A stretch of DNA of 64,000 nt from an uncultured Kangiella sp. (GCA_947498625.1 CANMKR010000002.1:62001-126000), one strand, 5' to 3'. Numbered from the stretch's first letter, positions 9,701-19,066 are shown. Notes: generated from the sequence alone by a model not told the origin. Made by a program: numbers and translations.

Positions 9701-10396
9701 ATGCTGCAAATTCCTTTGGACTTTGAATTAAAAGTCGACGCCACCTTTGATAATTTTATGCCAGGGGACAATGCTATCCTTTTGTCAGCTCTGCGGGCTT
9801 TATCTAAAACTGAAAACGACTTTATCTATATTCATGGAGTCAGAGGTTCCGGCAAAACGCACTTACTACAAGCGCTCGCTCATCAAGCTAGCGATTTTCA
9901 AGATTATAACTTAGCTTACTTACCGCTAGATACTGAAGGTTTGACACCTGAATTACTGAGTGGCTTTGTTGGGTTTGACTGTGTTTGTCTTGATGACATC
10001 AGCTCAATCACAGAGCAAGCTAATGCACTTGATTGGCAGGAAGCGATTTTTCACTTGTATAACCAGCTTAAAGAACAAAATAGAGCGCTAATCATTACCG
10101 GGAATGAAGCGCCAACCGGTATTGATATACAGTTAAAGGATTTGCAGTCGCGCTTAAGTGCTATGTATATCCACGAGATCAAACCTTTATCGGATGAAGA
10201 TAAAAAGGCTTACATACAAAAGAAGGCAGAAGAAAAAGGCTTAATGCTAACGGAGGAGTTGGCTGCTTATCTTTTGGCTAGAGGACAAAGGGATCTCAAT
10301 AGCCTTAATCAGTCCATAATCAAATTAGATGCTGCATCTTTGCAAGCACAACGAAAAATTACTAAGCCTTTTATTAAAGAAGTTTTAGGTTTATAG
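9701..10396 (+). CDS. hda: DnaA regulatory inactivator Hda
   Basis: AAA+ protein related to DnaA domain III. With the DNA-loaded sliding clamp it promotes hydrolysis of DnaA-bound ATP and so prevents re-initiation of replication. The N-terminus MLQIPLDF fits the clamp-binding motif that Hda carries at its extreme N-terminus. Walker A is GVRGSGKTH (residues 46-54) and Walker B CVCLDDI. The 231-residue length and lack of a DNA-binding domain IV separate it from DnaA. It starts 3 bp after the preceding stop. Confidence 0.94.
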   Translation: MLQIPLDFELKVDATFDNFMPGDNAILLSALRALSKTENDFIYIHGVRGSGKTHLLQALAHQASDFQDYNLAYLPLDTEGLTPELLSGFVGFDCVCLDDISSITEQANALDWQEAIFHLYNQLKEQNRALIITGNEAPTGIDIQLKDLQSRLSAMYIHEIKPLSDEDKKAYIQKKAEEKGLMLTEELAAYLLARGQRDLNSLNQSIIKLDAASLQAQRKITKPFIKEVLGL

Positions 10397-10411
10397 CACT
10401 AGTATAAAAGT

Positions 10412-10771
10412 TTAGGATTCGGCAGCAGCTTTTTCGTCAAATAAAAACTCAAGACTTGCTTTCGCATGACGTAAATGTGGGATCACGATAGAGCCGCCAA
10501 CTAATAAGGCTACGCCCATGGCTTCATCAATTTCGTCACGATTCCAATCCAATTTAACCGCTTGTTCTAAGTGGTAATCAATGCAGTCGTTGCATCGCAA
10601 AACCATTGAGGATACCAACCCCAGCAGTTCTTTAGTTCTTTTATCTAAAGCGCCTTCGCCATAAGCTGTTTTATCCAGTCCAAATAAGCGCTTAACTAAA
10701 AGACTATTGGTATCTAAAGCGGCTTCATTACCAGCCAAGCGTTTGGCTCTAAATTCTTCAAAGGGATGCAT
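10412..10771 (-). CDS. Carboxymuconolactone decarboxylase/AhpD-like protein
   Basis: A 119-residue all-helical protein of the CMD/AhpD fold. The family core RTKELLGLVSSMVLRCNDCIDYHLEQAV carries the CxxC...H redox motif (CNDCIDYH). This favours an AhpD-like peroxidase/disulfide role over true carboxymuconolactone decarboxylation. The C-terminal GVALLVGGSIVIPHL helix fits the family. It is convergent with hda and has no pathway neighbours, so the substrate is unknown. Confidence 0.85.
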   Translation of the reverse strand: MHPFEEFRAKRLAGNEAALDTNSLLVKRLFGLDKTAYGEGALDKRTKELLGLVSSMVLRCNDCIDYHLEQAVKLDWNRDEIDEAMGVALLVGGSIVIPHLRHAKASLEFLFDEKAAAES

Positions 10772-10881
10772 AATTATAAGTATTAAAAAAGATTAATCGG
10801 ATTGTACTGCTGATAATAATTATTGCCAATAGTCTAGCTAAACTTTATTTAGGACTAGATATAGACTATTGACTGATAATT

Positions 10882-12045
10882 TTAAGGCAGCTGCTTAAGG
10901 TTAGTGGTAGAAATATCATGCAACGGATAGCAGCCTAAAACCAGTAAATCATGGGTCACTAACTCAAGCTCATGAATGGCTTTTTTTACCTCGATTGATT
11001 CTGAATTACCTTCAAAATCAATATAAAAACGCTCTTGCCATGGCTTGCCAATAATAGGTCGGGATTCAATTTTAGTAATGTTTATCTGGTGTTGTTTGAG
11101 AATGTTCAAACAATCTGCTAGAGAGCCAGCTTGTTGCTGAGTCGTAATTAGAATGCTGGTTTTTGCAGGTACCGCTTCTGGAATCCTTATAGCTGCTTTA
11201 GCGATAAGGATAAAGCGAGTAAAGTTATCTTGATAATTATTTATACCATTGGCAATAATTTGTAAGTCTGAATCCAATGCTGCTTCTTCACTAGCTATGG
11301 CAGCCAAGGACTTTTGTTGTTGTTCTTCTACAAACTTCAGTGCTGAACTGGTGCTATTGCGCATGTGAGTATTTAGATGGCTGTATTTCGTTAAAAAATC
11401 TTTAGACTGAATGATAGCTTGAGGGTGCGAGTAAACATCAGTAATATCTTTAAGTTGAGCTCCGGCTAAACCTATTAAGCAATGTTTTACTCTTAATTTT
11501 TCTTCACCAATAACTTTCATCTCAAACTCCCGGATCAAATCATGGATTTCTGGAATATTGCCCGAAAAAGTATTCTCAATAGGAATGATCCCATAGTCGC
11601 AATCACCATTTTTGACTGCCGAAAAAATGCTCTGAAAATTATCAAAATAATGTGGCTCATAAGCGTAAGGTTTTGTGGAAAAATGGTTTCGCGCAGCAAT
11701 GGCCGAGTAAGAGGTTTTGCTGCCTAAAATGGCTAGCTTACCAGCAGCTTTGAAATCAGTTTCTTGTGCAAGAAAATAATCATACTGAGTTCGTACTGAA
11801 TCATCTAAAATCTTATGGAATAAACTTAGAGTGGTAGAGGTATCGAGTCCTAGCAGTTTGGCATCGCCTAACAAGCGTTTTAATAATTTTTGCTCTTGTT
11901 TTTGATCGCGAATATTAATCTTTTTGCTGTATTTTTCCTCTGCCACCTGCAAACTTAAGGCTCGTCTTTGTGCAAACAGACCCAGCAAGGACTTATCCAG
12001 TTTACTGATAGCTTCTCTGAGCGTTAATAGTTGTTGATTATCCAT
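10882..12045 (-). CDS. pheA: Bifunctional chorismate mutase/prephenate dehydratase (P-protein)
   Basis: Converts chorismate through prephenate to phenylpyruvate, the committed steps to phenylalanine. Residues 1-90 are an AroQ chorismate mutase (LREAISKLDKSLLGLFAQRR...). Residues about 105-285 are prephenate dehydratase (YGIIPIENTFSGNI, NSTSSALKF, NNYQDNFTRFILIA). From about 295 an ACT domain with the Phe-binding motif IESRPI follows. At 387 residues it is a standard P-protein. A TTGACA hexamer (minus strand, 12114-12119) may be its -35 element. I found no Phe-rich leader peptide in the 109-bp upstream gap. Confidence 0.96.
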   Translation of the reverse strand: MDNQQLLTLREAISKLDKSLLGLFAQRRALSLQVAEEKYSKKINIRDQKQEQKLLKRLLGDAKLLGLDTSTTLSLFHKILDDSVRTQYDYFLAQETDFKAAGKLAILGSKTSYSAIAARNHFSTKPYAYEPHYFDNFQSIFSAVKNGDCDYGIIPIENTFSGNIPEIHDLIREFEMKVIGEEKLRVKHCLIGLAGAQLKDITDVYSHPQAIIQSKDFLTKYSHLNTHMRNSTSSALKFVEEQQQKSLAAIASEEAALDSDLQIIANGINNYQDNFTRFILIAKAAIRIPEAVPAKTSILITTQQQAGSLADCLNILKQHQINITKIESRPIIGKPWQERFYIDFEGNSESIEVKKAIHELELVTHDLLVLGCYPLHDISTTNLKQLP

Positions 12046-12199
12046 ATGATGTAAAAAGCGCTAAATAGGTAAGTGGTAAAGAGTTATTTGATTGTTGATT
12101 CACTATTTAACTATGTCAATGTTTTAATAAAGTTATTTCGTAAAATAAGCTACTTTGTGCTATAAATGGCGGACAGTTAAATCAAAATACGTCTGTCTT

Positions 12200-13990
12200 A
12201 TGGAACTTAAAGATTCCGATTCATTCGATGCGAATGAAGATAAAGAAAACAACTCAAGTGACCAGCTAACTAGCGAAGAGCTAAGTAAGATTTTATTGAC
12301 TAGTGCAATGGAATGGAATGCTTGGCGTCAACAACACCCTAAAGAGAAATTGCATTTAGAAGGTTTAGACCTGCGCGGTTTAGATTTATCCGATTACGAT
12401 TTGTCTGAAGTTAGTTTTAAGAAAAGTAATTTATCCTATTCTGATTTGAAGAACGCGATTTTGATTGCGGCTGATTTAACACAAGCTAACCTATGCTATT
12501 GCAATTTGACCAATGCAAAACTGATTGCAGCCAATCTTTATCAAGCTAACTTAAGTCATGCCAATGTCTTGCAGGCTAATTTTTTAACCGCAATGTGTCA
12601 TCAGGCTGATTTCTCAAATGTAGATTTTAAGGAACAGGACTTACGCGGGCAGAATTTAAAAAATGCTAACTTATCTGGTGCTGACTTAAGACGTCAAAAC
12701 CTAGAGGGGATTGACTTACGTGGTGCCAAGTTGATTGGTGCTAACCTCGACAATGTTAATTTAATTGACGCCAACTTAGATGGCGCTAATTTATCTGACG
12801 TTGATCTTTCTAGCTGCGAATTACATGGTACGATTTTTACTAGAAGCACTTTGAATAATTGTAATTTATCGCAACAAGATTTAACCAACTTTAACTTTAC
12901 TGGCAGTGAAATGAAAGGCGTTGATTTACGTGAAGCTAATCTTTCAAAAGCAAAACTTGATGGGGTTGATTTAAGTTCAGCAAAGCTTTGGCAAGTGCAA
13001 ACAAAGGGTTGGTCTATTCGAGGTGTTCAATGCACTCATGCTAGTTGGGATCAAAAAGGGCGAGAATATACCCACTATACACGCAATCAATTTGAAAAAT
13101 TATTTGCTGATAAAATCAGTTTCCAGCTTTATTATCAAAGGCTTTTATCCTACCAAGATTTAGCGACCTTACCCTTCTTGATTGAGCATTTAGAAGCTAG
13201 CTTCTGGGGTTGTAAGTTGCGTATTCGCGAAATTAGGAATGAGCCAGGCGATACGATAGTGGTTATGGTAGTGGAAGATACCGGTGGCTTGAATCCTTCA
13301 ATGCTCGAATCGAGTTTGCAACTTGAAGCCGATAAGTTGCAATCCATTCAGATCAGCTTGCAATCAGAACGCCGCCTTCAGTCCGAAATTCGCGAATCGA
13401 TGCAAGGTATTAAAGATCGTTACTGGCCAAAACTTCTAGAGCTTTCTGAGCAAGACAGTGATGCAAAAATGCGTCGCATGGCAGTTTTATTTACTGATCT
13501 AAAAGGCTTCTCAAATTGGGATAACCGTGAGAGAACTGAAAAGCTTGCCTTATTCCGTGGTTTATTAAAACCAGTCATGAAGCAATGGCAAGCCAGCTAT
13601 CCTAATATGGAAGGCGACTCATTAAGAGCGACCTTTTCCACGGTTAATCATGCCTTGGGCTGCGCTGCAATGATGCAGAAAGTTCTACATGGCGCAGGTT
13701 TTGTAGTCAGAATCGGCTTAGATATTGGCGATGTGAAAATTACTCATAACGAAATTACTGATCAATTAGATATCGAGGGCGATGCCTTGAATTTCGCTGC
13801 CCGTTTAGAAAGCATGGCAGAGCCTGGGGCTGTATTAGTTTCCGAAAATGTTAGGCACTATGCCATTCAAAGTGATTCGCCATTTATATTTAAGGAACAA
13901 AGAATTCCACTAAATAAATCTGTCGGCGATCGCCAAGCCGGTGATATCGTAGTTTGCTTTATGGCGCAAAGCTCGGATGATTTAAAATAA
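12200..13990 (+). CDS. Pentapeptide-repeat protein fused to a class III nucleotidyl cyclase domain
   Basis: About 596 residues from the chosen ATG at 12200; an in-frame ATG at 12155 would add 15, and neither has a clear SD. An acidic N-terminus is followed by about 40 A(D/N)LxX-type pentapeptide repeats (coded about 12350-13010), which fold as a right-handed beta helix. A linker and a coiled-coil-like segment (13300-13450) lead to a C-terminal class III cyclase domain. There both metal Asp are present (FTDLKGFS at about 433 and GDSLRATF at about 473). The purine Asp, transition-state Asn and Arg are also present (LDIEGDALNFAARLE). The substrate Lys of the usual K-x-x-GD segment is replaced (NMEGDS). 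It would make a cyclic nucleotide, or has lost activity. The next gene overlaps its stop by 1 bp. Confidence 0.88.
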   Translation: MELKDSDSFDANEDKENNSSDQLTSEELSKILLTSAMEWNAWRQQHPKEKLHLEGLDLRGLDLSDYDLSEVSFKKSNLSYSDLKNAILIAADLTQANLCYCNLTNAKLIAANLYQANLSHANVLQANFLTAMCHQADFSNVDFKEQDLRGQNLKNANLSGADLRRQNLEGIDLRGAKLIGANLDNVNLIDANLDGANLSDVDLSSCELHGTIFTRSTLNNCNLSQQDLTNFNFTGSEMKGVDLREANLSKAKLDGVDLSSAKLWQVQTKGWSIRGVQCTHASWDQKGREYTHYTRNQFEKLFADKISFQLYYQRLLSYQDLATLPFLIEHLEASFWGCKLRIREIRNEPGDTIVVMVVEDTGGLNPSMLESSLQLEADKLQSIQISLQSERRLQSEIRESMQGIKDRYWPKLLELSEQDSDAKMRRMAVLFTDLKGFSNWDNRERTEKLALFRGLLKPVMKQWQASYPNMEGDSLRATFSTVNHALGCAAMMQKVLHGAGFVVRIGLDIGDVKITHNEITDQLDIEGDALNFAARLESMAEPGAVLVSENVRHYAIQSDSPFIFKEQRIPLNKSVGDRQAGDIVVCFMAQSSDDLK

Positions 13991-14877
13991 TGAAATTCTT
14001 GAAAGCATTGTTGGTTTCAGTTTTCGGGGTGTACAGCTTTACAGCTTATTCGCTACCTACAACGGATATTGGCATTTTGGATTTAGGTAAGCTTATTTCC
14101 TCCGGCAAAAATAAAACCGTGGATCTCAAACCTTTGACTCAACGCGATGGCTACGATAACCAACCAAAGTTTTCTGCTGATGGTAAAACCTTATATTTCA
14201 CTCGTGGCATCACTGATAAAAACGGTAAGTCGCAAACCGATATTATGGCGTATAATTTCGCTGTTCAATCATTTAAGAATATCTCTAATTCATTAGACTC
14301 CAGTGAATATTCACCAACGCCTTATCAAGAGGGTTTCTTAACCATTATTGGCGTAGCAGATTCTAATGGTAAACAGTATTTAAATAAACTGTCTATTGAA
14401 ACAGGTCATCAATCGACTATTTCAGATGAAATAGAACCTATTGGTTATCATGCGTGGCTAAATAAGGCAGAGGCTGCTGTTTTTGTGTTGGGCGATGTGA
14501 TGACGTTGCAAGTGCTAAATACTGAAGACAATGATCATGTTGAGGTGTTAGTGGAAAATATCGGACGTTGTTTGCAACGAATAGCCGAAAATAAAATTAG
14601 CTACACCGTTGAAGAAGAGGGGCAGCATCGTATCTATATTCTTGATGGTGAACATAAAAACCACGATACAGGAATTGTATTACCAAAAGGCGTGCAAGAT
14701 TATGTCTGGCTTAGCGAAAAAGAAGTCATCTTTGGAGAAGATTCGAAGCTATATTTAATGGATGCCGGGCTAAAAGTTGAAATTATAGATCTAAAAGAAT
14801 TAGGGATTAATAGCATCAGTCGTTTGGCTATTGACGAAATAACTAATCGATTGGCCTTAGTTTATAGCCGCAAATAA
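13990..14877 (+). CDS. Exported TolB-like beta-propeller protein
   Basis: A 295-residue protein with a signal peptide (cleavage near SFTAYS|LPT). It carries at least one clear PD40/TolB-type propeller repeat: DNQPKFSADGKTLYFTRG, followed by SSEYSPTPYQEGFLTIIG. Further strands look propeller-like but are degenerate. It is probably a periplasmic binding or scaffold protein. Its ATG overlaps the stop of the cyclase fusion by 1 bp, so translation is coupled. That suggests the envelope protein and the cyclase serve one process, but the process is not evident. Confidence 0.72.
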   Translation: MKFLKALLVSVFGVYSFTAYSLPTTDIGILDLGKLISSGKNKTVDLKPLTQRDGYDNQPKFSADGKTLYFTRGITDKNGKSQTDIMAYNFAVQSFKNISNSLDSSEYSPTPYQEGFLTIIGVADSNGKQYLNKLSIETGHQSTISDEIEPIGYHAWLNKAEAAVFVLGDVMTLQVLNTEDNDHVEVLVENIGRCLQRIAENKISYTVEEEGQHRIYILDGEHKNHDTGIVLPKGVQDYVWLSEKEVIFGEDSKLYLMDAGLKVEIIDLKELGINSISRLAIDEITNRLALVYSRK

Positions 14878-14905
14878 AAAAGCCCAGCATTAGCTAGGCT
14901 TTTTT
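14876..14905. terminator. Bidirectional terminator between the TolB-like gene and pckA
   Basis: A 13-bp stem with one mismatch around an ATTA loop, bounded by an A-run and a T-run. It therefore serves both the plus-strand gene ending at 14877 and the minus-strand pckA ending at 14940. Confidence 0.88.
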
Positions 14906-14908
14906 AAT

Positions 14909-14932
14909 GATTCCCGCTTACGCGAGCATGAC
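14909..14932. repeat. Single REP-like arm
   Basis: GATTCCCGCTTACGCG followed by AGCATGAC closely matches the second arm of the element at 3358-3382 (GATTCCCGCTTACGCGGCAATGAC). The inverted partner is absent here, so it is a solo copy or remnant in the gap between two convergent genes. Confidence 0.7.
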
Positions 14933-14939
14933 AATATTG

Positions 14940-16535
14940 TTAGGCCTTAGGACCCGCAGCTATCAATGCTTGAGCTGCTTCATTGTCGGCAAAGCGGTTG
15001 AAGTTATCAACAAACATACCGGCTAGCTTTTTAGCTTTTGCATCCCACTCAGCTTTGTCCGCATAAGTATCTTGCGGATCTAAGATGTTAGTATCAACGC
15101 CTGTTAGCTCAGTTGGAATTGCTAAGTTAAAGTAAGGTAATTGAGTAAAGTTAGACTGCTCAATTGAACCATCCATAATCGCGTCAATAATGCCGCGTGT
15201 ATCTTGGATAGAAATACGTTTGCCTGTGCCGTTCCAACCGGTGTTAACTAAGTAAACTTCTGCGCCAGCATCAGAGATGCGTTTCTCTAAAACTTCTGCG
15301 TACTGAGTTGGATGTAAGCTTAAGAAAGCTTCACCGAAACATGATGAGAAAGTTGGCGTTGGTTCTGTCACGCCACGTTCTGTGCCGGCTAATTTCGCGG
15401 TAAAGCCTGACAAGAAATAATATTGAGTTTGCTCAGGAGTTAATTTGGCAACTGGTGGTAATACACCAAAAGCATCGGCAGTTAAGAAAACGACTTTTTT
15501 CGCATGCCCAGCCTTAGATACTGGCTTAACGATATTATCGATGTGATAAATCGGGTAAGATACACGAGTGTTTTCAGTTTTGCTGTTATCGTCATAATCG
15601 ATTTTACCATCGGCATCGACAGTCACGTTTTCTAACAAGGCATCGCGACGGATTGCATTATAAATATCTGGCTCAGCTTCTTTGCTTAGCTTAATGGTTT
15701 TTGCATAACAGCCGCCTTCGAAGTTGAATACGCCGTTGTCATCCCAGCCATGTTCGTCATCACCAATCAAAGCACGCTTTGGATCGGTTGAAAGAGTTGT
15801 TTTACCGGTTCCAGATAAACCGAAGAAGATTGCCGTGTCACCATCTTTGCCAACGTTAGCAGAGCAGTGCATAGAAGCGATGCCTTTAAGTGGCAACAGG
15901 TAGTTCATCATTGAGAACATACCTTTTTTCATCTCACCGCCGTACCAAGTGCCACCAATTAACTGAATTTTTTCGGTTAAATTGAAGGCAACAAAGTTTT
16001 CAGAATTTAAGCCATGTTTTTCATAATCAGGATTAGTCGTCTTAGAACCATTCATCACCACAAAGTCTGGTTCAAAGCCCACTAACTCGTCATCAGAAGG
16101 GCGAATAAACATGTTTTTAACGAAGTGTGCTTGCCATGCAACTTGGGTAATAAAGCGTACTTTTAAACGGGTATCTTCATTTGCACCGCAAAATGCATCA
16201 ACCACGAACAAGCGACTTTCAGAAAGTTGTTTGGTGACAAGAGATTTTAAATCGCTCCAAACTTCAGGAGTAATGGATTTGTTATCGTTAACGCCGTTTT
16301 TAGACCACCAAACAGTATCACGAGTCACATCGTCCATGACGATGTATTTATCTTTTGGAGAGCGGCCTGTGAAAATGCCTGTATCTACGTTTACGGCACC
16401 AGATTCAGTTATAACGCCACGTTCATAACCTTGATTGTCGGCACGAGTTTCTTCTTCAAATAATAATTCGTAAGAAGGGTTATAGATAAGTTCCGCAACG
16501 TTGCTGATGCCATATTGGCTAAGGTCAAGTGACAT
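14940..16535 (-). CDS. pckA: Phosphoenolpyruvate carboxykinase (ATP)
   Basis: Decarboxylates and phosphorylates oxaloacetate to PEP, the entry step of gluconeogenesis. The 531 residues are the usual ATP-type length. The kinase motif [11 protein letters not shown] followed by [10 protein letters not shown] is intact. The substrate-loop segment around [20 protein letters not shown] is also intact. A GGAGTGG SD lies just before the ATG. With two dehydrogenases for amino-acid breakdown elsewhere in the window, it fits an organism that grows on amino acids. It is transcribed alone. Confidence 0.97.
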   Translation of the reverse strand: MSLDLSQYGISNVAELIYNPSYELLFEEETRADNQGYERGVITESGAVNVDTGIFTGRSPKDKYIVMDDVTRDTVWWSKNGVNDNKSITPEVWSDLKSLVTKQLSESRLFVVDAFCGANEDTRLKVRFITQVAWQAHFVKNMFIRPSDDELVGFEPDFVVMNGSKTTNPDYEKHGLNSENFVAFNLTEKIQLIGGTWYGGEMKKGMFSMMNYLLPLKGIASMHCSANVGKDGDTAIFFGLSGTGKTTLSTDPKRALIGDDEHGWDDNGVFNFEGGCYAKTIKLSKEAEPDIYNAIRRDALLENVTVDADGKIDYDDNSKTENTRVSYPIYHIDNIVKPVSKAGHAKKVVFLTADAFGVLPPVAKLTPEQTQYYFLSGFTAKLAGTERGVTEPTPTFSSCFGEAFLSLHPTQYAEVLEKRISDAGAEVYLVNTGWNGTGKRISIQDTRGIIDAIMDGSIEQSNFTQLPYFNLAIPTELTGVDTNILDPQDTYADKAEWDAKAKKLAGMFVDNFNRFADNEAAQALIAAGPKA

Positions 16536-16644
16536 TCTCCACTCCTGAATGTGTCGTCAAAATCATGGTACCGAAGCAATCAGGGGTTCATACAGGATTG
16601 CAAAATCAATACATATAAAATTGCGCAACATTATCTCAGAAAAA

Positions 16645-16669
16645 ATTATTAGGCGCGAGCCTTAATAAT
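16645..16669. repeat. Imperfect palindrome upstream of pckA
   Basis: ATTATTAGGC-GCGA-GCCTTAATAAT, an inverted repeat with one extra base in the second arm, 110 bp upstream of the pckA start codon in a 250-bp gap. It could be an operator or the terminal hairpin of an untranslated leader. No T-run follows it in either direction. Confidence 0.35.
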
Positions 16670-16785
16670 AATTATTTGCATCGCAATCTAATAAAAACTT
16701 GGCTGGTAATAAATCGACGAATAAATCAATAGATTTAAGGGCTTATGGTCGGACTAGTTAAAGATGGCGTTGTTTTTATTTGTTG

Positions 16786-17766
16786 TTAAGAAGAGCGTCT
16801 TAAAGATAATTTAGCAATCGCGATTAATGCATCTTTATGTGCGGAAGGCTCTAAAACTGATAGAGCGTTTAAAGCTTTTTCCACTGCTTTTTCTGCAGCT
16901 TGATAGGTATAAGCAATTGAGTCGGTGGATTTGATAATCTGCATTATCGCCTCCATATTATCCAAACCGCCATTTTCGATGGTGCTACGAATCAATTCTG
17001 CGCCAGCTTGATCGGCATTCTCCATTGCATGGATTAATGGCAAGGTTGGTTTGCCTTCTGCTAAATCATCGCCAACGTTTTTGCCTAGCTCTTCAGTATC
17101 GGCAGCATAATCCAGCGCATCGTCAATTAACTGAAAGGCTATACCGAGTTGCATACCGTACTCTTTGAGTGCTAGTTCGATTTTATGATCAGCACCACTT
17201 AAGATTGCAGCCAATTGAGTAGCTGCTGCAAATAGAATTGCCGTTTTTCGTTCTATCACTTCATAGTAGCTGGCTTCGGTCACATCGGGATCATTGACGT
17301 TCATCAGTTGCAACACTTCGCCCGCAGCAATTTGATTGGTGGTATCCGATAAAACATCCATAACGCGCATTTCGCCTACTTCAACCATCATCTGGAAAGC
17401 ACGGCTGTAGAGATAATCGCCAACTAACACAGAGGCCTGATTACCAAACATGGAATTGGCTGTTTCGCGTCCGCGACGTAAATCAGATTCATCAACAACG
17501 TCGTCATGCAATAGGGTAGCAGTATGAATAAGTTCGATGACAGCGGCTAAAATAGACTGAGATTTTTTAGGATCTTCTTGAAACTTAAGCGCTTTAGTCG
17601 CTAATAGCAGTAGCATGGGGCGCAATCGTTTGCCGCCAGCAGCGACAATGTATTGACCCACTTGGTTAACCAAAACCACATCCGATTGGAGGCGATCCAA
17701 GATAATTTGGTTAGTATTTTCAAATTCGCTTTCTACTAAAGCGCGGATTTGCTCAAGTGTCATCAT
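16786..17766 (-). CDS. ispB: Octaprenyl (polyprenyl) diphosphate synthase
   Basis: Trans-prenyltransferase that builds the side chain of ubiquinone/menaquinone. Both Asp-rich motifs are present: DDVVD (first, residues 88-92 from this start) followed by ESDLRRG, and LIDDALDYAAD (second). GGGKRLRPM is in place. I begin at the ATG at 17766 (MMTLEQIRALVESEF...), which matches the usual N-terminus of the 320-residue family. An in-frame ATG at 17841 would add 25 residues without homology to the family. It is divergent from rplU, the standard gammaproteobacterial layout. The actual chain length cannot be read off. Confidence 0.94.
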   Translation of the reverse strand: MMTLEQIRALVESEFENTNQIILDRLQSDVVLVNQVGQYIVAAGGKRLRPMLLLLATKALKFQEDPKKSQSILAAVIELIHTATLLHDDVVDESDLRRGRETANSMFGNQASVLVGDYLYSRAFQMMVEVGEMRVMDVLSDTTNQIAAGEVLQLMNVNDPDVTEASYYEVIERKTAILFAAATQLAAILSGADHKIELALKEYGMQLGIAFQLIDDALDYAADTEELGKNVGDDLAEGKPTLPLIHAMENADQAGAELIRSTIENGGLDNMEAIMQIIKSTDSIAYTYQAAEKAVEKALNALSVLEPSAHKDALIAIAKLSLRRSS

Positions 17767-17964
17767 GTCTACAGCTGGAATTGTCGATTGTTTATCATTA
17801 AAATGCCTCGCAATCCTAGTGAGAGTGGGACATTTGGTCAAGTGCTAATTGCGGCTTAAGGGCTATTTATTAAGGATTTTATTGCTGATCTGACCTGCTT
17901 CAGTGACGTTTTACCAAAAAATGAAGAAAATCCTTATTTTTATTGGTTATTTAGTAGATAGCAC

Positions 17965-17993
17965 TTGCCTCAGAGGGTGAATTCCCTTAAAAT
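17965..17993 (+). promoter_or_regulatory. Sigma-70 promoter of rplU-rpmA with GC-rich discriminator
   Basis: TTGCCT, 17-bp spacer, TAAAAT, followed at once by TCGCGCCCTC. The GC-rich discriminator is typical of promoters repressed by the stringent response, as expected for ribosomal protein genes. It lies 113 bp upstream of the rplU ATG in the 340-bp ispB/rplU gap. That gap otherwise holds the untranslated leader and, presumably, the ispB promoter, for which I saw no clear match. Confidence 0.65.
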
Positions 17994-18106
17994 TCGCGCC
18001 CTCAAACGGTCTATCTTAGTTTTTTACTGGGTTAGACTAAAAAGTAGCTATACATATTAACCATTCTGTTGAGAGATACAGAAAGGTCGTTAACCGGAGA
18101 ATAAAT

Positions 18107-18679
18107 ATGTACGCAGTAATCAAAAGTGGTGGTAAGCAACACCGCGTTAAAGCAGGTCAAGTAGTACGCTTAGAGAAGATCGAAGCGGAAACAGGCTCAA
18201 ATATCGATTTTGAAGAAGTATTGATGGTTGCTGATGGCGATAACGTGACTTTAGGTCAGCCATTAGTAGAAGGTGCTTCTGTTTCAGCTGAAGTGGTAAC
18301 ACACGGTCGCGCTAAGAAAGTTAAAATCTTAAAGTTCAAGCGTCGTAAGCACCACATGAAACAAATGGGCCACCGTCAGTGGTTCACTGAAGTTAAAATT
18401 AACGACATCGTTGTTGGCGGCGCTAAGAAAAAAGCTCCAGCTAAGAAAGCGGCTCCAAAAAAAGCAGCTAAGAAAACAGACGGTGACGACTTAACTCGTA
18501 TTTCAGGCGTAGGTCCTGTAATCGTAGGTAAATTAGCAGATAACGGCATCACTAGTTTTGCGCAAATCGCAGAATGGACAGCTGAAGATATCGCTAAATT
18601 TGACGAAGCATTAAGCTTCAAAGGTCGTATTGAGCGTGATAACTGGATCGCTCAAGCTAAAGAATTCATGGGAGAGTAA
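18107..18679 (+). CDS. rplU: 50S ribosomal protein L21 with C-terminal helix-hairpin-helix extension
   Basis: Residues 1-103 are a complete bacterial L21, which binds 23S rRNA ([18 protein letters not shown] ... [14 protein letters not shown]). L21 normally ends there. Here a Lys/Ala linker (about 106-125, [17 protein letters not shown]) joins a 65-residue domain ([20 protein letters not shown]...). This resembles the HhH/H3TH-like fold found at C-termini of some L21 and NADH-quinone oxidoreductase E proteins. A GGAG SD precedes the ATG. There is no frameshift, and the reading frame is continuous to 3 bp before rpmA, so the fusion is real in this sequence. Confidence 0.95.
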   Translation: MYAVIKSGGKQHRVKAGQVVRLEKIEAETGSNIDFEEVLMVADGDNVTLGQPLVEGASVSAEVVTHGRAKKVKILKFKRRKHHMKQMGHRQWFTEVKINDIVVGGAKKKAPAKKAAPKKAAKKTDGDDLTRISGVGPVIVGKLADNGITSFAQIAEWTAEDIAKFDEALSFKGRIERDNWIAQAKEFMGE

Positions 18680-18682
18680 ACG

Positions 18683-18937
18683 ATGGCTCATAAGAAAGCT
18701 GGTGGTAGTACTAAAAACGGACGCGATTCCGAAAGTAAACGCCTTGGTGTTAAGCGCTACGGTGGTGAAGAAGTTTCTGCAGGCTCTATTATTGTTCGTC
18801 AACGTGGTACTCGTTTCCACGCTGGTGCTAACGTAGGTATTGGTCGTGACCATACTTTGTTTGCTAAAGCTGACGGCAAAGTTAAATTCGAAGTTAAAGG
18901 TAAAAACAACCGTAAGTTTGTTTCTATCGACGCTTAA
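18683..18937 (+). CDS. rpmA: 50S ribosomal protein L27
   Basis: Ribosomal protein near the peptidyl-transferase centre, 84 residues. The N-terminus [20 protein letters not shown] is the standard uncleaved proteobacterial form. [10 protein letters not shown] is the conserved core. It follows rplU by 3 bp and is closed by a terminator, so obgE is expressed separately or by readthrough. Confidence 0.98.
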   Translation: MAHKKAGGSTKNGRDSESKRLGVKRYGGEEVSAGSIIVRQRGTRFHAGANVGIGRDHTLFAKADGKVKFEVKGKNNRKFVSIDA

Positions 18938-18971
18938 TTCGAATTAGCTTAACCTCTTTATAAGAGATGAG

Positions 18972-19002
18972 AAAGCCTCGGCAATTGTCGGGGCTTTTTT
19001 TT
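18972..19002 (+). terminator. Intrinsic terminator of rplU-rpmA
   Basis: AAAGCCTCGGCAA/TTGTCGGGGCTTT stem (two G-T pairs) followed by eight T, 35 bp after the rpmA stop. Confidence 0.88.
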
Positions 19003-19066
19003 GCAGGTTATTTTAAGCTCATATATGAGCAGAGTAATCTTCATACTATTTTTATCGAAAATCTAG

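Noticed and set aside
12046-12199. Phenylalanine attenuator before pheA
   Set aside because: No Phe-rich short frame and no terminator-like stem was found in the upstream gap.
16645-16669. Terminator upstream of pckA
   Set aside because: The palindrome has no adjacent T-run in either direction and no gene ends there.
17842-18106. Structured L21 autoregulatory leader
   Set aside because: The leader contains a good stringent-type promoter but I could not identify a conserved L21-leader fold; described only as a promoter.
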